A DNA stretch of 64,000 bases from Pantoea rwandensis (GCF_002095475.1 NZ_MLFR01000010.1:88619-152618), one strand, 5' to 3'; counted from the stretch's first letter, positions 25,331 through 36,103 are shown. The notes: a model not told the origin generated them from the letters alone. Made by a program: numbers and translations.

Positions 25331-27610
25331 TTAATGCACGGTGCCTTCGGTTTTACGTTTTTCCGCACTCAGGAAGTGGTAAGTCAGCTGGTTTTTCTCT
25401 TTATCCAGCGCCACCGATACTGAACCGCCATCAACCAATGAACCAAACAGCAGCTCGTTCGCCAACGGTTTCTTCAGATTTTCCTGCACGGCACGCGCCA
25501 TCGGGCGTGCACCCATCGCTTTGTCGTAACCTTTGTCAGCCAGCCAATCACGGGCGTCATCACTCACTTCCAGTGACACACCTTTTGCATCCAATTGGGC
25601 CTGCAACTCAACAATAAACTTATCCACTACCTGATGAATCACCGTGGTATCCAGATGACGGAACCAGATAATGTTGTCGAGACGGTTACGGAACTCTGGG
25701 GTAAAGATCTTTTTGATCTCTTCCATCGCGTCAGTGCTGTTGTCCTGATGAATCAGGCCAATCGATTTACGCTCGGTTTCACGTACACCGGCGTTCGTGG
25801 TCATCACCACCACCACATTGCGGAAGTCCGCTTTACGGCCGTTGTTATCGGTCAGCATACCGTTGTCCATCACCTGCAACAGCAGGTTAAAGACGTCCGG
25901 GTGCGCTTTCTCGATTTCATCCAGCAGGACCACTGCATGTGGATGCTTGATCACCGCATCGGTCAGCAATCCGCCCTGATCGAAACCAACATAGCCCGGA
26001 GGCGCACCAATCAAACGACTGACGGTGTGACGCTCCATGTACTCAGACATGTCGAAACGTAGCAGCTCGATTCCTAACGCTTTCGCCAGCTGCACCGTAA
26101 CCTCAGTTTTACCAACGCCCGTTGGGCCGGCAAACAAGAAGGAACCCACAGGTTTGCGATCCTGACCCAAACCAGCACGGCTCATCTTGATGGCTTCAGT
26201 CAGCGCTTCGATAGCGTTGTCCTGTCCAAACACCAACATTTTCAGACGGTCGCCAAGATTTTTCAGCGTGTCACGATCGGTGGCTGAGACACTCTGCTCA
26301 GGAATACGCGCAATACGCGCCACCACCGTTTCGATATCGGAAACGTTGACGGTTTTCTTGCGCTTGCTGACCGGAACCAAGCGCGCACGCGCACCGGCTT
26401 CATCAATTACATCAATCGCCTTATCTGGCAAATGACGATCGTTGATGTATTTCACCGCCAGCTCAACCGCCGCACGCACCGCTTTGGCGGTATAACGCAC
26501 ATCGTGGTGCGCTTCGTATTTCGGTTTCAAACCGTTAAGAATCTGTACGGTCTCTTCCACAGAAGGTTCGGTAATGTCGATCTTCTGGAAACGACGCGCC
26601 AGCGCACGATCCTTCTCAAAGATATTGCTGAACTCTTGATAGGTCGTTGAACCCATCACGCGGATTTTACCGCTAGAGAGCAACGGTTTGATCAGGTTCG
26701 CCGCATCCACTTGACCACCGGATGCTGCACCCGCACCAATGATGGTGTGGATCTCATCGATGAACAGAATGCTACTGGTGTCCTGCTCAAGTTGTTTCAG
26801 CAGCGCTTTGAAACGCTTTTCAAAATCACCACGGTACTTGGTACCTGCCAGCAGCGAACCGATATCGAGCGAGTAAATGGTGCAGTCTTTCATCACTTCC
26901 GGGACGTCGCCCTGCACAATACGCCAGGCCAGACCTTCCGCAATCGCCGTTTTACCTACGCCAGATTCACCCACCAGCAGCGGGTTGTTCTTACGACGAC
27001 GGCACAGTACCTGAATAGTACGCTCCAGCTCTTTATCGCGGCCGATCAGCGGATCGATACCGCCGACACGAGCAAGCTGATTAAGATTGGTGGTGAAGTT
27101 TTCCATACGTTCCTCCCCGCCTGCTTGCTCTTCGTTAACCGGATTCTCCGCATTGTTCTGCGGCTGGCCCGGTTCGTCTTTACGCGTACCATGGGAGATG
27201 AAGTTCACCACATCTAGGCGGCTCACTTCGTGTTTGCGTAGCAGGTAAGCCGCTTGCGACTCCTGCTCGCTGAAAATAGCGACCAGCACGTTCGCACCAG
27301 AGACTTCACTGCGACCCGATGACTGAACATGGAATACCGCACGCTGCAATACGCGCTGGAAGCTGAGCGTTGGTTGAGTATCGCGCTCTTCTTCACTGGC
27401 AGGCAGCACCGGTGTGGTTTGTTCGATGAAGGCTTCGAGTTCTTGCCGAAGAGCCACGATATCTACCGTACAGGCTTCCAAGGCCTCTCTGGCCGACGGG
27501 TTACTGAGCAATGCCAGCAACAGATGCTCGACGGTCATAAACTCATGACGGTGCTCGCGCGCTCTGGCGAAAGCCATATTTAAACTGAGTTCCAGTTCTT
27601 GATTGAGCAT
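25331..27610 (-). CDS. clpA: ATP-dependent Clp protease ATP-binding subunit ClpA
   Basis: AAA+ unfoldase that feeds substrates to ClpP and, with ClpS, N-degron proteins. The 759-residue product has the Clp N-domain (residues 1-140), D1 with Walker [14 protein letters not shown] (near 214) and [12 protein letters not shown], and D2 with [13 protein letters not shown] (near 494). The ClpP-docking loop region carries the IGL tripeptide in [11 protein letters not shown]. Length matches E. coli (758). It lies 55 bp downstream of clpS in the same direction. Confidence 0.98.
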   Translation of the reverse strand: MLNQELELSLNMAFARAREHRHEFMTVEHLLLALLSNPSAREALEACTVDIVALRQELEAFIEQTTPVLPASEEERDTQPTLSFQRVLQRAVFHVQSSGRSEVSGANVLVAIFSEQESQAAYLLRKHEVSRLDVVNFISHGTRKDEPGQPQNNAENPVNEEQAGGEERMENFTTNLNQLARVGGIDPLIGRDKELERTIQVLCRRRKNNPLLVGESGVGKTAIAEGLAWRIVQGDVPEVMKDCTIYSLDIGSLLAGTKYRGDFEKRFKALLKQLEQDTSSILFIDEIHTIIGAGAASGGQVDAANLIKPLLSSGKIRVMGSTTYQEFSNIFEKDRALARRFQKIDITEPSVEETVQILNGLKPKYEAHHDVRYTAKAVRAAVELAVKYINDRHLPDKAIDVIDEAGARARLVPVSKRKKTVNVSDIETVVARIARIPEQSVSATDRDTLKNLGDRLKMLVFGQDNAIEALTEAIKMSRAGLGQDRKPVGSFLFAGPTGVGKTEVTVQLAKALGIELLRFDMSEYMERHTVSRLIGAPPGYVGFDQGGLLTDAVIKHPHAVVLLDEIEKAHPDVFNLLLQVMDNGMLTDNNGRKADFRNVVVVMTTNAGVRETERKSIGLIHQDNSTDAMEEIKKIFTPEFRNRLDNIIWFRHLDTTVIHQVVDKFIVELQAQLDAKGVSLEVSDDARDWLADKGYDKAMGARPMARAVQENLKKPLANELLFGSLVDGGSVSVALDKEKNQLTYHFLSAEKRKTEGTVH

Positions 27611-27665
27611 TTGGCACCTCCCCCAATTATCGCTCTGACAACCTTTCCCCTATATGGAGACGGGC

Positions 27666-27986
27666 TCAGGCTTTTTCTAGCGTACACAGCAACGGATGCT
27701 GATTCTCTTTCGCGTAATTGTTCACTTGGGCGACTTTGGTTTCCGCCACTTCTGCAGTGAATACACCACAGATCGCCTTTCCATGGTAGTGAACTTTCAA
27801 CATCAGTTGCGTTGCACGTTCAACATCATAAGAAAAGAACTTTTGCACGACGTCAATAACAAATTCCATAGGTGTATAATCGTCATTATTCAAAATGACT
27901 TTATACATTGAAGGCGGCTTTAACCCTTCGCGTACTTTGTCTTCGGCTAGATGTTCAAAATTAAGCCAGTCGTTTGTGTTTGCCAT
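27666..27986 (-). CDS. clpS: ATP-dependent Clp protease adaptor ClpS
   Basis: Adaptor that recognises N-terminal Leu, Phe, Tyr and Trp and delivers them to ClpA. The 106-residue product has [24 protein letters not shown], whose Asn-Asp-Asp region forms the N-degron pocket, and [22 protein letters not shown] 27986 is chosen because the length matches E. coli ClpS (106) and CGGAA precedes it; an upstream in-frame extension to 28073 lacks family resemblance. It is divergent from cspD. Confidence 0.97.
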   Translation of the reverse strand: MANTNDWLNFEHLAEDKVREGLKPPSMYKVILNNDDYTPMEFVIDVVQKFFSYDVERATQLMLKVHYHGKAICGVFTAEVAETKVAQVNNYAKENQHPLLCTLEKA

Positions 27987-28184
27987 AATGTTCCGTCGAA
28001 ATTCTGCGTTACGATTGTGCACATTGCTGCGCCCATTCCTAAGTTTAACATGTCTGTCAAGCCACCTTTCCACGAATTAAAAACGGCCCTAAAAGCCGAT
28101 GCGCGACCTGTATCACAAAATTTGCAATAGCGTTAACTGCCTCAAATTTTGGTGAATTTCTCCCCTTGTGCCAGGGCCGATTGC
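27987..28184. promoter_or_regulatory. clpS-cspD divergent intergenic region (no gene)
   Basis: Gene-free sequence between clpS and the cspD promoter. It presumably contains the clpS-clpA promoter. No clear hexamer pair or repeat was found. Confidence 0.4.
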
Positions 28185-28219
28185 TTGACGATAAGGTCCG
28201 TTTCTCTACATTCTACTTA
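28185..28219 (+). promoter_or_regulatory. Candidate cspD promoter
   Basis: TTGACG (28185-28190), 16-nt spacer, TACATT (28207-28212). The expected start near 28219 gives a leader of about 90 nt, as is usual for csp genes. Confidence 0.5.
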
Positions 28220-28308
28220 CACAAGCTGATGGAGTTTTAAACAAACTCGACTCACAGCTTCAATGACCTCACCTACTTATCAAAATGTCTTGCGAGGGAA
28301 GTAAAAGC

Positions 28309-28530
28309 ATGGAGACGGGTACTGTTAAATGGTTCAACAACGCCAAAGGCTTCGGCTTTATCTGTCCGATTGGCGGCGGCGACGATATCTTCGCCCACTA
28401 CTCCACGATTCAGATGGAGGGATACAGAACGCTGAAGGCTGGCCAGCAGGTTCAGTTCGATGTCCATGAAGGGCCAAAAGGCAATCACGCCAGTCTGATT
28501 GTGCCCTGTGAAGCCGCGCAAGTCGCTTGA
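28309..28530 (+). CDS. cspD: Cold-shock-like protein CspD
   Basis: Stationary-phase single-stranded DNA-binding protein that inhibits replication. The 73-residue product METGTVKWFNNAKGFGFICP has RNP1 (KGFGFI) and RNP2-like (DIFAHYS) motifs of the cold-shock domain and a short C-terminal tail. GAGGGAAG precedes ATG 28309. It is divergent from clpS, the same arrangement as in E. coli. Confidence 0.97.
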   Translation: METGTVKWFNNAKGFGFICPIGGGDDIFAHYSTIQMEGYRTLKAGQQVQFDVHEGPKGNHASLIVPCEAAQVA

Positions 28531-28572
28531 CGCGCGTGCCTCTTCATTCATTCTGACCACTCCCGAAAAAAA

Positions 28573-28599
28573 ATGCCAGCCGCAGATGCTGGCATTTTT
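28573..28599. terminator. Bidirectional terminator between cspD and ybjD
   Basis: ATGCCAGC/GCTGGCAT stem with a 7-nt loop, a T tract on the forward strand and an A run before it, giving a T tract in reverse. Confidence 0.88.
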
Positions 28600-28623
28600 C
28601 TTTTGCGAATTATCCCGTATTTT

Positions 28624-30264
28624 TCAGTCCGCCCGTCCCCGCGCCAGCCACATTACACGAGCAAATAACTGATCCAACAGGGGGGGTATCGCCTCCGGAC
28701 CGCGCTCGGCTGCTGCCATCGCAACGGCAATCGCTAGCTCTGGCTTCGAACTGTGATGAATCGCTTTGGTAATAATACGCCGGGCATTCATGGGCACGTT
28801 TAACGGCAGGTGCGCAGTCTGGTGATAAACATCGCTAAACCCGTGCTTATAGAGAAAATGCTCAATGTCAGGTGCCGGGAATTGCGTGAGGTGATCGCCC
28901 TCCTGCTCATGATCCTGAAGCTGGCTTCGCGCGCTGGCAGCATACTTGGCACCCGCTTCATCCCCATCGGTGAGCACGTGCCAGGCAATGCCCATACGCC
29001 GGGCAAATTTCAGTAATGGCTTCAGCCCGGATTGGGCAAATTCAATCACTTTGACGCCTTCAGCCGCGAAGTGATAACCCCGTTGCCGCGCCAGTTCATT
29101 GATAATCCAGACTTCCGTTTCCCCTTCCACTAGCAGCCAACAGCGGGCAAACAGCGCTGAAGGACGGTTAACCCGGATGTGGAATCCAATACGACGGCTC
29201 TCCTCCGCGCTCAATCCTTCAGGCCCAATACGCCAGGCGGCCACCCTTGTCGGCTCGCGCACCAGCCGGCAAATATTCTCTAGCGGCACCTGTGATAACA
29301 GCTCACCGGAATTGGTGGTGGTGATTTTTTGTAGCGGCATCAGCTCCAGCAAATTCCAGGCAACTGATAACATAATCGGATGCAATCGTGTTTCTGGGTC
29401 TTCCACCAGCAGCAAAGGATGGGCGCCTGCAGGGAGTGCCTCATTACCGTGGGCCTGAATCAACAGCGAAAACATGCGCAATAAAATAACCTGACGGCTA
29501 CGCGATTCCGTGCCCGCAATCAGATGATTGAGTTTATCCAGTGAACGCCACCCCTGACTGCCGTCACGCGTTTCAGGGGCCATGCGCGCTGCGCTGCTGC
29601 CCGGTTGCTGCACAAGAAAATAGTGTTCAAGTAATTGCTGCATGGTGTGCAGGCCCTGGCGAAGCAGATCATCACTTAGCGTTTGCGGACGCACCACCAA
29701 ATCCCTTGTTAACTTTTCCACCTCAAGAGCCAACTCGGATAACGTTGAGGCACGGCGATCAGCATCGTTTTCACTTTGCCGCCCACGACGACCAAAACGC
29801 GCATCACGTAGGCGTAACACCGGATAATAGGCGCGGAGATGGGCCAATGCAGCTTCTGTGCCCTCTAGCGGCAAAACATCACCCTGCTGATCGATAAAGC
29901 GCCAGCTGGTTTTCACGCCATGCTCATTGCGTCGAGCGCGGGTGCTGAAGCTGATGTAACGCCCATTTTCATCGTGCTGCCAAAAAGGCAGGAACACGGC
30001 TTCGTCATCGTCATGACGCGCGCGGAAGCGGAACACGACCCGTAACTGACGCATGCGCGCGTCAAGGTCACCGGGAGGGAAATGAAAATCGTGCTCGGAA
30101 AATTGATAGGGTTCAGCGGCAGGTGCCAACAGTAATGTGAGCGCATCGAGTAAGCTGGATTTACCCCAGGCGTTTTCGCCGATCAGAAGATTGGTGTCAG
30201 TCAACGGTAACGACAGCCGATTAATGCCGCGGAAACCTGAAATATCGATATGTTCCAGAATCAT
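28624..30264 (-). CDS. ybjD: OLD-family ATPase/nuclease YbjD
   Basis: Predicted overcoming-lysogenization-defect (OLD) type protein with an ABC-like ATPase and a TOPRIM nuclease domain; its cellular role is not established. The 546-residue product has Walker A GENAWGKSSLLDAL (residues 29-42), Walker B-like LLLVEDPETRLHP (near 285) and a TOPRIM domain with WLLVEGETEVWI (near 375) and DGDEAGAKYA. Length is near the E. coli protein (552). It is a single gene convergent with cspD and divergent from lysO. Confidence 0.9.
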   Translation of the reverse strand: MILEHIDISGFRGINRLSLPLTDTNLLIGENAWGKSSLLDALTLLLAPAAEPYQFSEHDFHFPPGDLDARMRQLRVVFRFRARHDDDEAVFLPFWQHDENGRYISFSTRARRNEHGVKTSWRFIDQQGDVLPLEGTEAALAHLRAYYPVLRLRDARFGRRGRQSENDADRRASTLSELALEVEKLTRDLVVRPQTLSDDLLRQGLHTMQQLLEHYFLVQQPGSSAARMAPETRDGSQGWRSLDKLNHLIAGTESRSRQVILLRMFSLLIQAHGNEALPAGAHPLLLVEDPETRLHPIMLSVAWNLLELMPLQKITTTNSGELLSQVPLENICRLVREPTRVAAWRIGPEGLSAEESRRIGFHIRVNRPSALFARCWLLVEGETEVWIINELARQRGYHFAAEGVKVIEFAQSGLKPLLKFARRMGIAWHVLTDGDEAGAKYAASARSQLQDHEQEGDHLTQFPAPDIEHFLYKHGFSDVYHQTAHLPLNVPMNARRIITKAIHHSSKPELAIAVAMAAAERGPEAIPPLLDQLFARVMWLARGRAD

Positions 30265-30399
30265 CTTTCCATCCCTTCGCTGTTTTGCTGAGCATGGTTC
30301 GCGGCGTTAGGTTGGTCAAGTTATCGAACCGGGAAAAGGTTTACACTTCAAATATTTTCCGCTAGCGTTGCCGCCCTTTCCCACGGATGGTTGCCCACT

Positions 30400-31296
30400 A
30401 TGTATGGTTTAGTCATTATTCTGCTGCCGCTGATTCTCGGTTATCTGCTGCACATCCAGCGCGCCAGTCTGCTGCGCGGTGTGGCGCGGATGCTGAGCGC
30501 GTTGGTGTACATCATTCTGTTCTTTATGGGCACCAGCCTGGCGTTTCTCGATAACCTTAGCAGTAATCTACTGACGATTTTTCATATCGCGCTGATCAGC
30601 ATGTTATGCATTCTTGCTTGTTCCCTGCTGGCATTCTGGCTGCTGGAGAAGCGTGTGCCCTGGCATCACCCACACAAACAACAGGCTTTGCCCTCCCGAC
30701 TGCATATGGCGCTGGAATCGTTGAAACTTTGTGGATCCGTACTGGCAGGATTTCTGCTCGGCCTAAGCCAATGGGCAGTGCTGCGGCATGCATCAACCGT
30801 GAGCGAATATGCGTTAATGTTGATGCTATTTCTGGTGGGAATTCAGCTCCGCAGCAGTGGCATGACGCTGCGCCAGATCACGCTCAATCGTCGCGGCATG
30901 CTGGTCGCAGCCGTCTCGCTCGGCAGTGCATTGCTTGGCGGTATGCTGGCGGCGTTGTGGCTCGGTCTGCCGATCAAAACCGGTCTGGCTCTGGCCAGTG
31001 GCTTCGGCTGGTATTCACTTTCCGGTATCCTGATGACCGAATCTTTCGGCCCGGTGATTGGCAGCGCCGCCTTCTTTAACGACCTGCTCCGCGAACTGAT
31101 CACCATTATGGCAATCCCACTGCTGATTACACGCCAACGCAGCATGACGCTGGGGTTAAGTGGTGCCACCTCGATGGACTTCACTCTACCGATTTTACAG
31201 CGCACCGGCGGTATGGAAATCGTGCCGGCCGCGATTGTGCACGGCTTTATCATGAGCTTGCTGGCGCCAATCTTGATTGCACTGTTTTCCGCCTGA
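30400..31296 (+). CDS. lysO: L-lysine exporter LysO (YbjE)
   Basis: Inner-membrane lysine exporter with about eight hydrophobic segments. The 298-residue product has the signatures LFFMGTSLAFLDN, LPSRLHMALESLKLCG, LFLVGIQLRSSGM, ASGFGWYSLSGILMTESFGPV and GATSMDFTLPILQRTGG, all shared with E. coli YbjE. I use ATG 30400 (MYGLVIILLP); a TTG nine bases upstream is also in frame. In E. coli it is followed by aqpZ; here poxB follows. Confidence 0.95.
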   Translation: MYGLVIILLPLILGYLLHIQRASLLRGVARMLSALVYIILFFMGTSLAFLDNLSSNLLTIFHIALISMLCILACSLLAFWLLEKRVPWHHPHKQQALPSRLHMALESLKLCGSVLAGFLLGLSQWAVLRHASTVSEYALMLMLFLVGIQLRSSGMTLRQITLNRRGMLVAAVSLGSALLGGMLAALWLGLPIKTGLALASGFGWYSLSGILMTESFGPVIGSAAFFNDLLRELITIMAIPLLITRQRSMTLGLSGATSMDFTLPILQRTGGMEIVPAAIVHGFIMSLLAPILIALFSA

Positions 31297-31297
31297 C

Positions 31298-31316
31298 TGC
31301 GGGCAGCGCATTTTTT
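31298..31316 (+). terminator. Weak terminator after lysO
   Basis: Short GC stem TGCG/CGCA with a 5-nt loop, then six T residues, directly after the lysO stop. Confidence 0.45.
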
Positions 31317-31408
31317 CACGGCTGCGTTCAAACGCCATCGTCTACGCTTTCTGACTGACACGTTTCCGCCATCGGGATGGATGGCTCAACACCAGAAAGG
31401 AGCGAACG

Positions 31409-33130
31409 ATGAAGCAAACTGTAGCGGCACTGCTGGCCAAAACGCTGGAAAGCGCGGGCGTAAAGCGCATCTGGGGCGTCACCGGCGACTCCCTCAACGG
31501 CTTGAGCGACAGCCTTAATCGCATGGGCACCATCGAATGGATGCCCACCCGGCATGAAGAAGTGGCGGCCTTTGCCGCCGGAGCAGAAGCCCAAATCAGC
31601 GGTGAATTAGCGGTGTGTGCCGGATCCTGCGGACCCGGTAACCTGCATCTGATTAATGGACTGTTCGATTGTCATCGTAATCACGTGCCCGTGCTGGCGA
31701 TTGCCGCGCACATTCCTTCCAGCGAAATCGGCAGCGGTTATTTCCAGGAAACCCACCCGCAGGAGCTGTTTCGCGAATGCAGCCATTACTGCGAGCTGGT
31801 TTCCAATCCTGAGCAGTTACCGCAGGTGCTGGGGATCGCGATGCGCAAAGCCATTCTCAATCGTGGCGTCTCGGTGATTGTCCTGCCTGGCGATATCGCG
31901 CTGAAACCCGCACCGGAAAGCGCGCGCAGCGAATGGTATCCGCCTCAGCTGCCGCATATTGTGCCATCGGCCAGCGAAATTGCGCGTCTGGCTGAAACCC
32001 TCAATGGGGCGAAAAATATTACGTTAATGTGCGGCAGTGGCTGCGCTGGCGCACATGCTGAAGTCGTGAAACTGGCCGAAACACTGAAAGCGCCAGTGGT
32101 TCACGCCATGCGCGGTAAAGAACATATCGAGTACGACAACCCTTACGATGTCGGCATGACAGGTCTGATTGGCTTTTCTTCCGGCTATCACGCCATGATG
32201 AACGCAGACACATTGGTGCTGCTAGGTACCCAATTCCCCTATCGTCCGTTCTATCCTGCGGATGCCAAAATTATCCAAATTGACATTAATCCTGGCAGCC
32301 TTGGCGCACACAGCCATGTGGATATGGCGTTGGTGGGTGACATCAAAGCCACCTTGCAAGCACTGCAACCGCAACTCAGCAGCAAAGATGATCGTCACCA
32401 TCTGGATAGCGCACTGGAACATTACGTTGATGCGCGTAAAGGGCTTGATGAACTGGCGACAGCCAACGATAAGCAGGCGATTCATCCGCAATATCTGGCA
32501 CAACAAATCAGCCACTATGCCGCAGACGATGCCATTTTCACCTGTGATGTCGGCACGCCAACCGTGTGGGCGGCGCGCTATTTGAAAATGAACGGCAGAC
32601 GCCGGTTGCTGGGTTCCTTCAACCACGGATCGATGGCCAATGCCATGCCGCAGGCGCTGGGCGCACAAGCGATTGATAAGCAGCGCCAGGTAGTGGCGCT
32701 GTGCGGTGATGGCGGCTTCAGCATGCTGATGGGGGATTTCCTCTCGGTGGCACAATTGAAACTGCCGGTGAAGCTGGTGATCTTCAACAATAGCGTGTTG
32801 GGTTTTGTCGCTATGGAGATGAAAGCAGGTGGCTACCTGACCGATGGAACCGATTTGGAAAACCCTGACTTCGCTGCCATTGCTGCAGCCTGTGGCATCA
32901 AGGGCATCCGCGTAGAAAAAGCCTCAGACCTGAATGGCGCGTTAGAGCAGGCATTTGCCCATGATGGCCCGGTGTTGGTGGATGTGATCACCGCCAAAGA
33001 GGAGCTGTCGATGCCGCCACAGATCAAGGCCGAGCAAGCCAAAGGATTCAGCCTGTATATGCTGCGCGCGATCCTGAACGGTCGCGGCGATGAGATCGTG
33101 GAACTGGCGAAAACTAACTGGCTGAGGTAA
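31409..33130 (+). CDS. poxB: Pyruvate dehydrogenase (quinone) / pyruvate oxidase
   Basis: Peripheral membrane ThDP- and FAD-dependent enzyme that oxidises pyruvate to acetate and CO2, passing electrons to ubiquinone; mainly stationary phase. The 573-residue product has the catalytic glutamate region [14 protein letters not shown] (Glu50/51), the ThDP motif starting [12 protein letters not shown] (near 432) and ending in LVIFNN, and a C-terminal amphipathic tail for lipid activation. Length is 572 in E. coli. AAGGAG precedes the ATG. It is followed by ltaE, as in E. coli. Confidence 0.98.
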   Translation: MKQTVAALLAKTLESAGVKRIWGVTGDSLNGLSDSLNRMGTIEWMPTRHEEVAAFAAGAEAQISGELAVCAGSCGPGNLHLINGLFDCHRNHVPVLAIAAHIPSSEIGSGYFQETHPQELFRECSHYCELVSNPEQLPQVLGIAMRKAILNRGVSVIVLPGDIALKPAPESARSEWYPPQLPHIVPSASEIARLAETLNGAKNITLMCGSGCAGAHAEVVKLAETLKAPVVHAMRGKEHIEYDNPYDVGMTGLIGFSSGYHAMMNADTLVLLGTQFPYRPFYPADAKIIQIDINPGSLGAHSHVDMALVGDIKATLQALQPQLSSKDDRHHLDSALEHYVDARKGLDELATANDKQAIHPQYLAQQISHYAADDAIFTCDVGTPTVWAARYLKMNGRRRLLGSFNHGSMANAMPQALGAQAIDKQRQVVALCGDGGFSMLMGDFLSVAQLKLPVKLVIFNNSVLGFVAMEMKAGGYLTDGTDLENPDFAAIAAACGIKGIRVEKASDLNGALEQAFAHDGPVLVDVITAKEELSMPPQIKAEQAKGFSLYMLRAILNGRGDEIVELAKTNWLR

Positions 33131-33160
33131 AACGGATAACCCTGCCAGATTAATAACAAC

Positions 33161-33183
33161 GCGGGCGCTATGCCCGCTTTTTT
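33161..33183 (+). terminator. Terminator between poxB and ltaE
   Basis: GCGGGC/GCCCGC stem with a 5-nt loop and six T residues, ending 6 bp before the ltaE ribosome site. Confidence 0.85.
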
Positions 33184-33199
33184 GTTTCAGGAGAGCGAT

Positions 33200-34198
33200 G
33201 TGATCGATTTACGCAGTGATACCGTAACCCGCCCAAGTGCCGCCATGTTGGATGCGATGATGGCCGCCGAAACAGGCGATGATGTCTATCGCGATGATCC
33301 CACCGTTAATGCGCTGGAAGTCGAAGCCGCGCGCCTCAGTGGTAAAGCTGCTGCGCTGTTCTTCCCGACCGGTACGCAAGCGAACTTAGTGGCCCTTTTG
33401 TGCCACTGCCAGCGCGGTGACGAATACATCGTGGGCCAGCAGGCGCATAACTACAAATATGAAGCGGGCGGTGCAGCGGTACTGGGCAGCATCCAACCTC
33501 AACCGATATCGCATGCCGAAGATGGCTCTCTGCCGTTGGCTGATATTATTGCCGCTATTAAACCGGATGACCTTCACTTTGCCCGTACACGCCTGCTAAG
33601 CCTGGAAAACACCCATCATGGCAAAGTGCTGTCGCAACGTTATCTGGAACAGGCATGGAATTTAACGCGCGAGCGTAAACTGGCGCTGCACATCGATGGC
33701 GCGCGCATTTTCAACGCGGTCGTCGCGCAGAATATTGAGCTGAAAGATATCGCACGGTTCTGCGACTCGCTCACTATTTGCCTGTCGAAAGGACTTGGCA
33801 CTCCCGTAGGATCGCTGCTGTGTGGTGATGAAGCCTATATTGAGCAAGCGCGCCGCTGGCGTAAAATGACTGGCGGTGGTATGCGTCAGGCCGGGATTTT
33901 AGCGGCGGCGGGTCTCTACGCATTGAAACACAACGTGGCGCGTTTAAAAGAGGACCACGACAATGCGGCATGGCTGGGTGAACAGTTGAGTGCGATTGGC
34001 GTTGAAGTCCTGAATCAGCATACCAACATGCTGTTTGTGAAGGTGCCCGCCGAACAGGTTGAAGCGTTGAAGCGCTGGATGCAATCAGGCGATGTATTAA
34101 TCAGCGTGGGTCCGGTAACGCGAATCGTGACGCACCTTGATGTCAGTCGTCAGGACCTGCAACGTTTAGTCGCACACTGGCAGGCGTTCCAACAGTAG
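33200..34198 (+). CDS. ltaE: Low-specificity L-threonine aldolase
   Basis: PLP enzyme that splits threonine and allo-threonine to glycine and acetaldehyde. The 332-residue product begins at GTG 33200 (reads MIDLRSDTVTRPS) with AGGAGAG 5 nt upstream. Key parts are FFPTGTQANLVAL, the aspartate of LHIDGARIFNA and the PLP lysine Lys197 in CLSKGLGTPVGSLL. Length matches E. coli (333). The frame is open upstream through the poxB terminator, which argues against an earlier start. Confidence 0.96.
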   Translation: MIDLRSDTVTRPSAAMLDAMMAAETGDDVYRDDPTVNALEVEAARLSGKAAALFFPTGTQANLVALLCHCQRGDEYIVGQQAHNYKYEAGGAAVLGSIQPQPISHAEDGSLPLADIIAAIKPDDLHFARTRLLSLENTHHGKVLSQRYLEQAWNLTRERKLALHIDGARIFNAVVAQNIELKDIARFCDSLTICLSKGLGTPVGSLLCGDEAYIEQARRWRKMTGGGMRQAGILAAAGLYALKHNVARLKEDHDNAAWLGEQLSAIGVEVLNQHTNMLFVKVPAEQVEALKRWMQSGDVLISVGPVTRIVTHLDVSRQDLQRLVAHWQAFQQ

Positions 34199-34213
34199 TC
34201 ATTTGGCGGCGCG

Positions 34214-35037
34214 TTACTGTGCCGCCCCATATTTCGCCAGCAGAGCACGGGCAATCGCCAGCGTTTCTGCGTCGGCTATCCCGCGATAATCCCGCGCCCG
34301 AAAATGCATCTGAAAGGCGGCGATCAGCTTACGCTGCATCTGTGGTGTGGTTGCCGCCGTCACGTCATAACCATAACGCTGTAACGCTTCCAGCAACGGG
34401 GCCTGATCCACGGACGCATCGACGGCCTGCCCTGCTAAATAGTGCTGCACGGTCGCCTTGTCGGGCCACGCACCTAAACCCTGTTCTGCCAACTGCTGCC
34501 AGGGAAACAGCGGACCAGGGTCCTGCTTACGCTGCGGGGCAATATCACTGTGACCCACCACATTCTCAGGAGAGATGGCATAGCGTTGCGTAATATCTTT
34601 CACCAGCGCCACCAGCACGCTGATTTGTGTGGGGGTAAAAGGCTGCCACTCCACGCCCGTTAGGGTGCGCGTATAGCCACGATTGACGATCTCGATGCCA
34701 ACGGAAGTGTCATTAATCCGCGTTGCCCCGCGCCAAAAACTGGGCCCGGCATGCCATGCCAGTTCGCTCTCAGGCACCAGCTGCCAAATCACACCCTGCC
34801 CATTTTTCTGCGCGGGTTGTTGTGGAATCAGATAATGGGCGCTCACCTCACGGTCTGTCAGCGTCGCTAAAGAGGAAGGCAGATCTTCAGCGGTGTAGTG
34901 GATCACCACCACTTTAACGCGCGGTCGGGCGCCTGTGCCGGATGTGCAGTATCAACCCAGTAACCGTGACGAGGCTCAATGGATGACTGGCAGGCGCTGA
35001 GCAGCAGCGCCATCGCCAGCAAAACCACCCACCGCAT
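34214..35037 (-). pseudogene. amiD: N-acetylmuramoyl-L-alanine amidase AmiD, frameshifted
   Basis: Outer-membrane lipoprotein zinc amidase that cleaves anhydro-muropeptides. An ATG at 35037 overlaps the ybjQ stop by one base (TGATG) and encodes a lipoprotein signal ending LLLSAC (lipid Cys16), then EPRHGYWVDTAHPAQAP before a stop at 34903-34905. The enzyme domain continues in another frame: VVVIHYTAED (zinc His), ELAWHAGPSFWRGATRIND, VVGHSDIAPQRKQDPGPLFPW and a peptidoglycan-binding tail. One missing G in the GGG run at 34927-34929 (C on the coding strand) explains the break; adding it gives a continuous protein like E. coli AmiD (276 aa). Confidence 0.88.
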
Positions 35038-35357
35038 CAGCGAATGATCACCGCAGTACCGGTGACACTGACCATCAGCATACTGCTGTCTTTGCCCACC
35101 GTTTCATAGTCGATATCAATGCCGACAACCGCATTCGCCCCCAGCGCTTTGGCCTGCTCCTCTAATTCCTCAAAAGCAATCTGCCGCGCTTTGCGCAGTT
35201 CTTTCTCATAGGCACCAGAACGTCCGCCGACGATATCGCGGATACCTGCAAAGAAATCACGGAAGATGTTAGCTCCCAGAATGGCCTCACCGGTGATCAC
35301 ACCACAATATTCACTGATGCTGTGTCCTTCTAAGGTGGGCGTCGTAGAAAATTTCAT
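35037..35357 (-). CDS. ybjQ: YbjQ, UPF0145-family protein
   Basis: Small conserved cytoplasmic protein of the YbjQ/UPF0145 (putative heavy-metal-binding) family, role unknown. The 106-residue product contains [35 protein letters not shown] and [18 protein letters not shown], nearly identical to E. coli YbjQ (107 aa). AGGAGAG is close to the ATG. Its stop overlaps the amiD start by one base, so the pair is probably translationally coupled. It is divergent from ybjP. Confidence 0.95.
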   Translation of the reverse strand: MKFSTTPTLEGHSISEYCGVITGEAILGANIFRDFFAGIRDIVGGRSGAYEKELRKARQIAFEELEEQAKALGANAVVGIDIDYETVGKDSSMLMVSVTGTAVIIR

Positions 35358-35454
35358 TTTTCTCTCCTGAGGTGAACGGCGCTAACGGCCTAAAAGCACG
35401 ACTATACTCTATGTTAAAAATGGCGCTTTGCCAGTGAACTATAAGGAAATCGAG

Positions 35455-35994
35455 ATGAGAAACAATGCCTTTGCGCTGCTTGTCCCCGCTGCGTTACTGC
35501 TCAGTGCCTGTACCACCGTTGAGCCTGTGATTAAAGACAATGGGCCGCGTACGGCCAGCTGTGTGGATGGCGGGCCCGATAGTGTCGCGCAGCAGTTTTA
35601 CGATTTACGTATCAGCCAACCCACTCAGGGGCTGCCGAATACCACCACGCTGGCAAAATATCGCCCCTATCTGAGCGATCGCCTGTATCAGAAACTGTTA
35701 AATGCCAGCACGCAGAGCAACAAACCTGCCTCGTGGAGTCAGGGCGATCTCTTCTCCAGCTTGTCGCAAGGCCCGACGTCAGCCGATGTTGCCAGCGCTT
35801 CGACCATTCCCAACCGCGATGCACGCAACATCCCGCTGCGCGTCGACCTGAGTCGTGACGGTAAAAGCTGGCATGATGAAGTGCTGATGATTCATGAAGG
35901 GAGCTGCTGGGCTGTTGATGATGTCCGCTATGTAGGCGACTGGCCGCATGCGGGCGGTGGATCGCTCAGCCAACTGTTAGAAGAGAGAAAATAG
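35455..35994 (+). CDS. ybjP: YbjP lipoprotein
   Basis: Predicted outer-membrane or periplasmic lipoprotein, function unknown. The 179-residue precursor begins MRNNAFALLVPAALLLSAC with the lipobox LSAC (Cys19). The conserved C-terminal half includes VASASTIPNRDARNIPLRVDL and DEVLMIHEGSCWAVDDVRY, shared with E. coli YbjP (171 aa). AAGGAAAT precedes ATG 35455; an upstream in-frame extension lacks support. TATACT at 35403-35408 may be its -10. Confidence 0.92.
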   Translation: MRNNAFALLVPAALLLSACTTVEPVIKDNGPRTASCVDGGPDSVAQQFYDLRISQPTQGLPNTTTLAKYRPYLSDRLYQKLLNASTQSNKPASWSQGDLFSSLSQGPTSADVASASTIPNRDARNIPLRVDLSRDGKSWHDEVLMIHEGSCWAVDDVRYVGDWPHAGGGSLSQLLEERK

Positions 35995-36032
35995 TCGTAC
36001 ATTTTTCCCGCAATCAACTGCAAACATTAGCG

Positions 36033-36057
36033 CGCCGCAACGTTGCGGCGTTTTTTT
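36033..36057 (+). terminator. Rho-independent terminator of ybjP
   Basis: Palindromic CGCCGCAA/TTGCGGCG stem followed by seven T residues, 38 bp past the stop. Confidence 0.92.
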
Positions 36058-36103
36058 ATTAATTTTCTGTGAATTCAGAGGTGCATGTCAGCCCTTACCG
36101 GCG

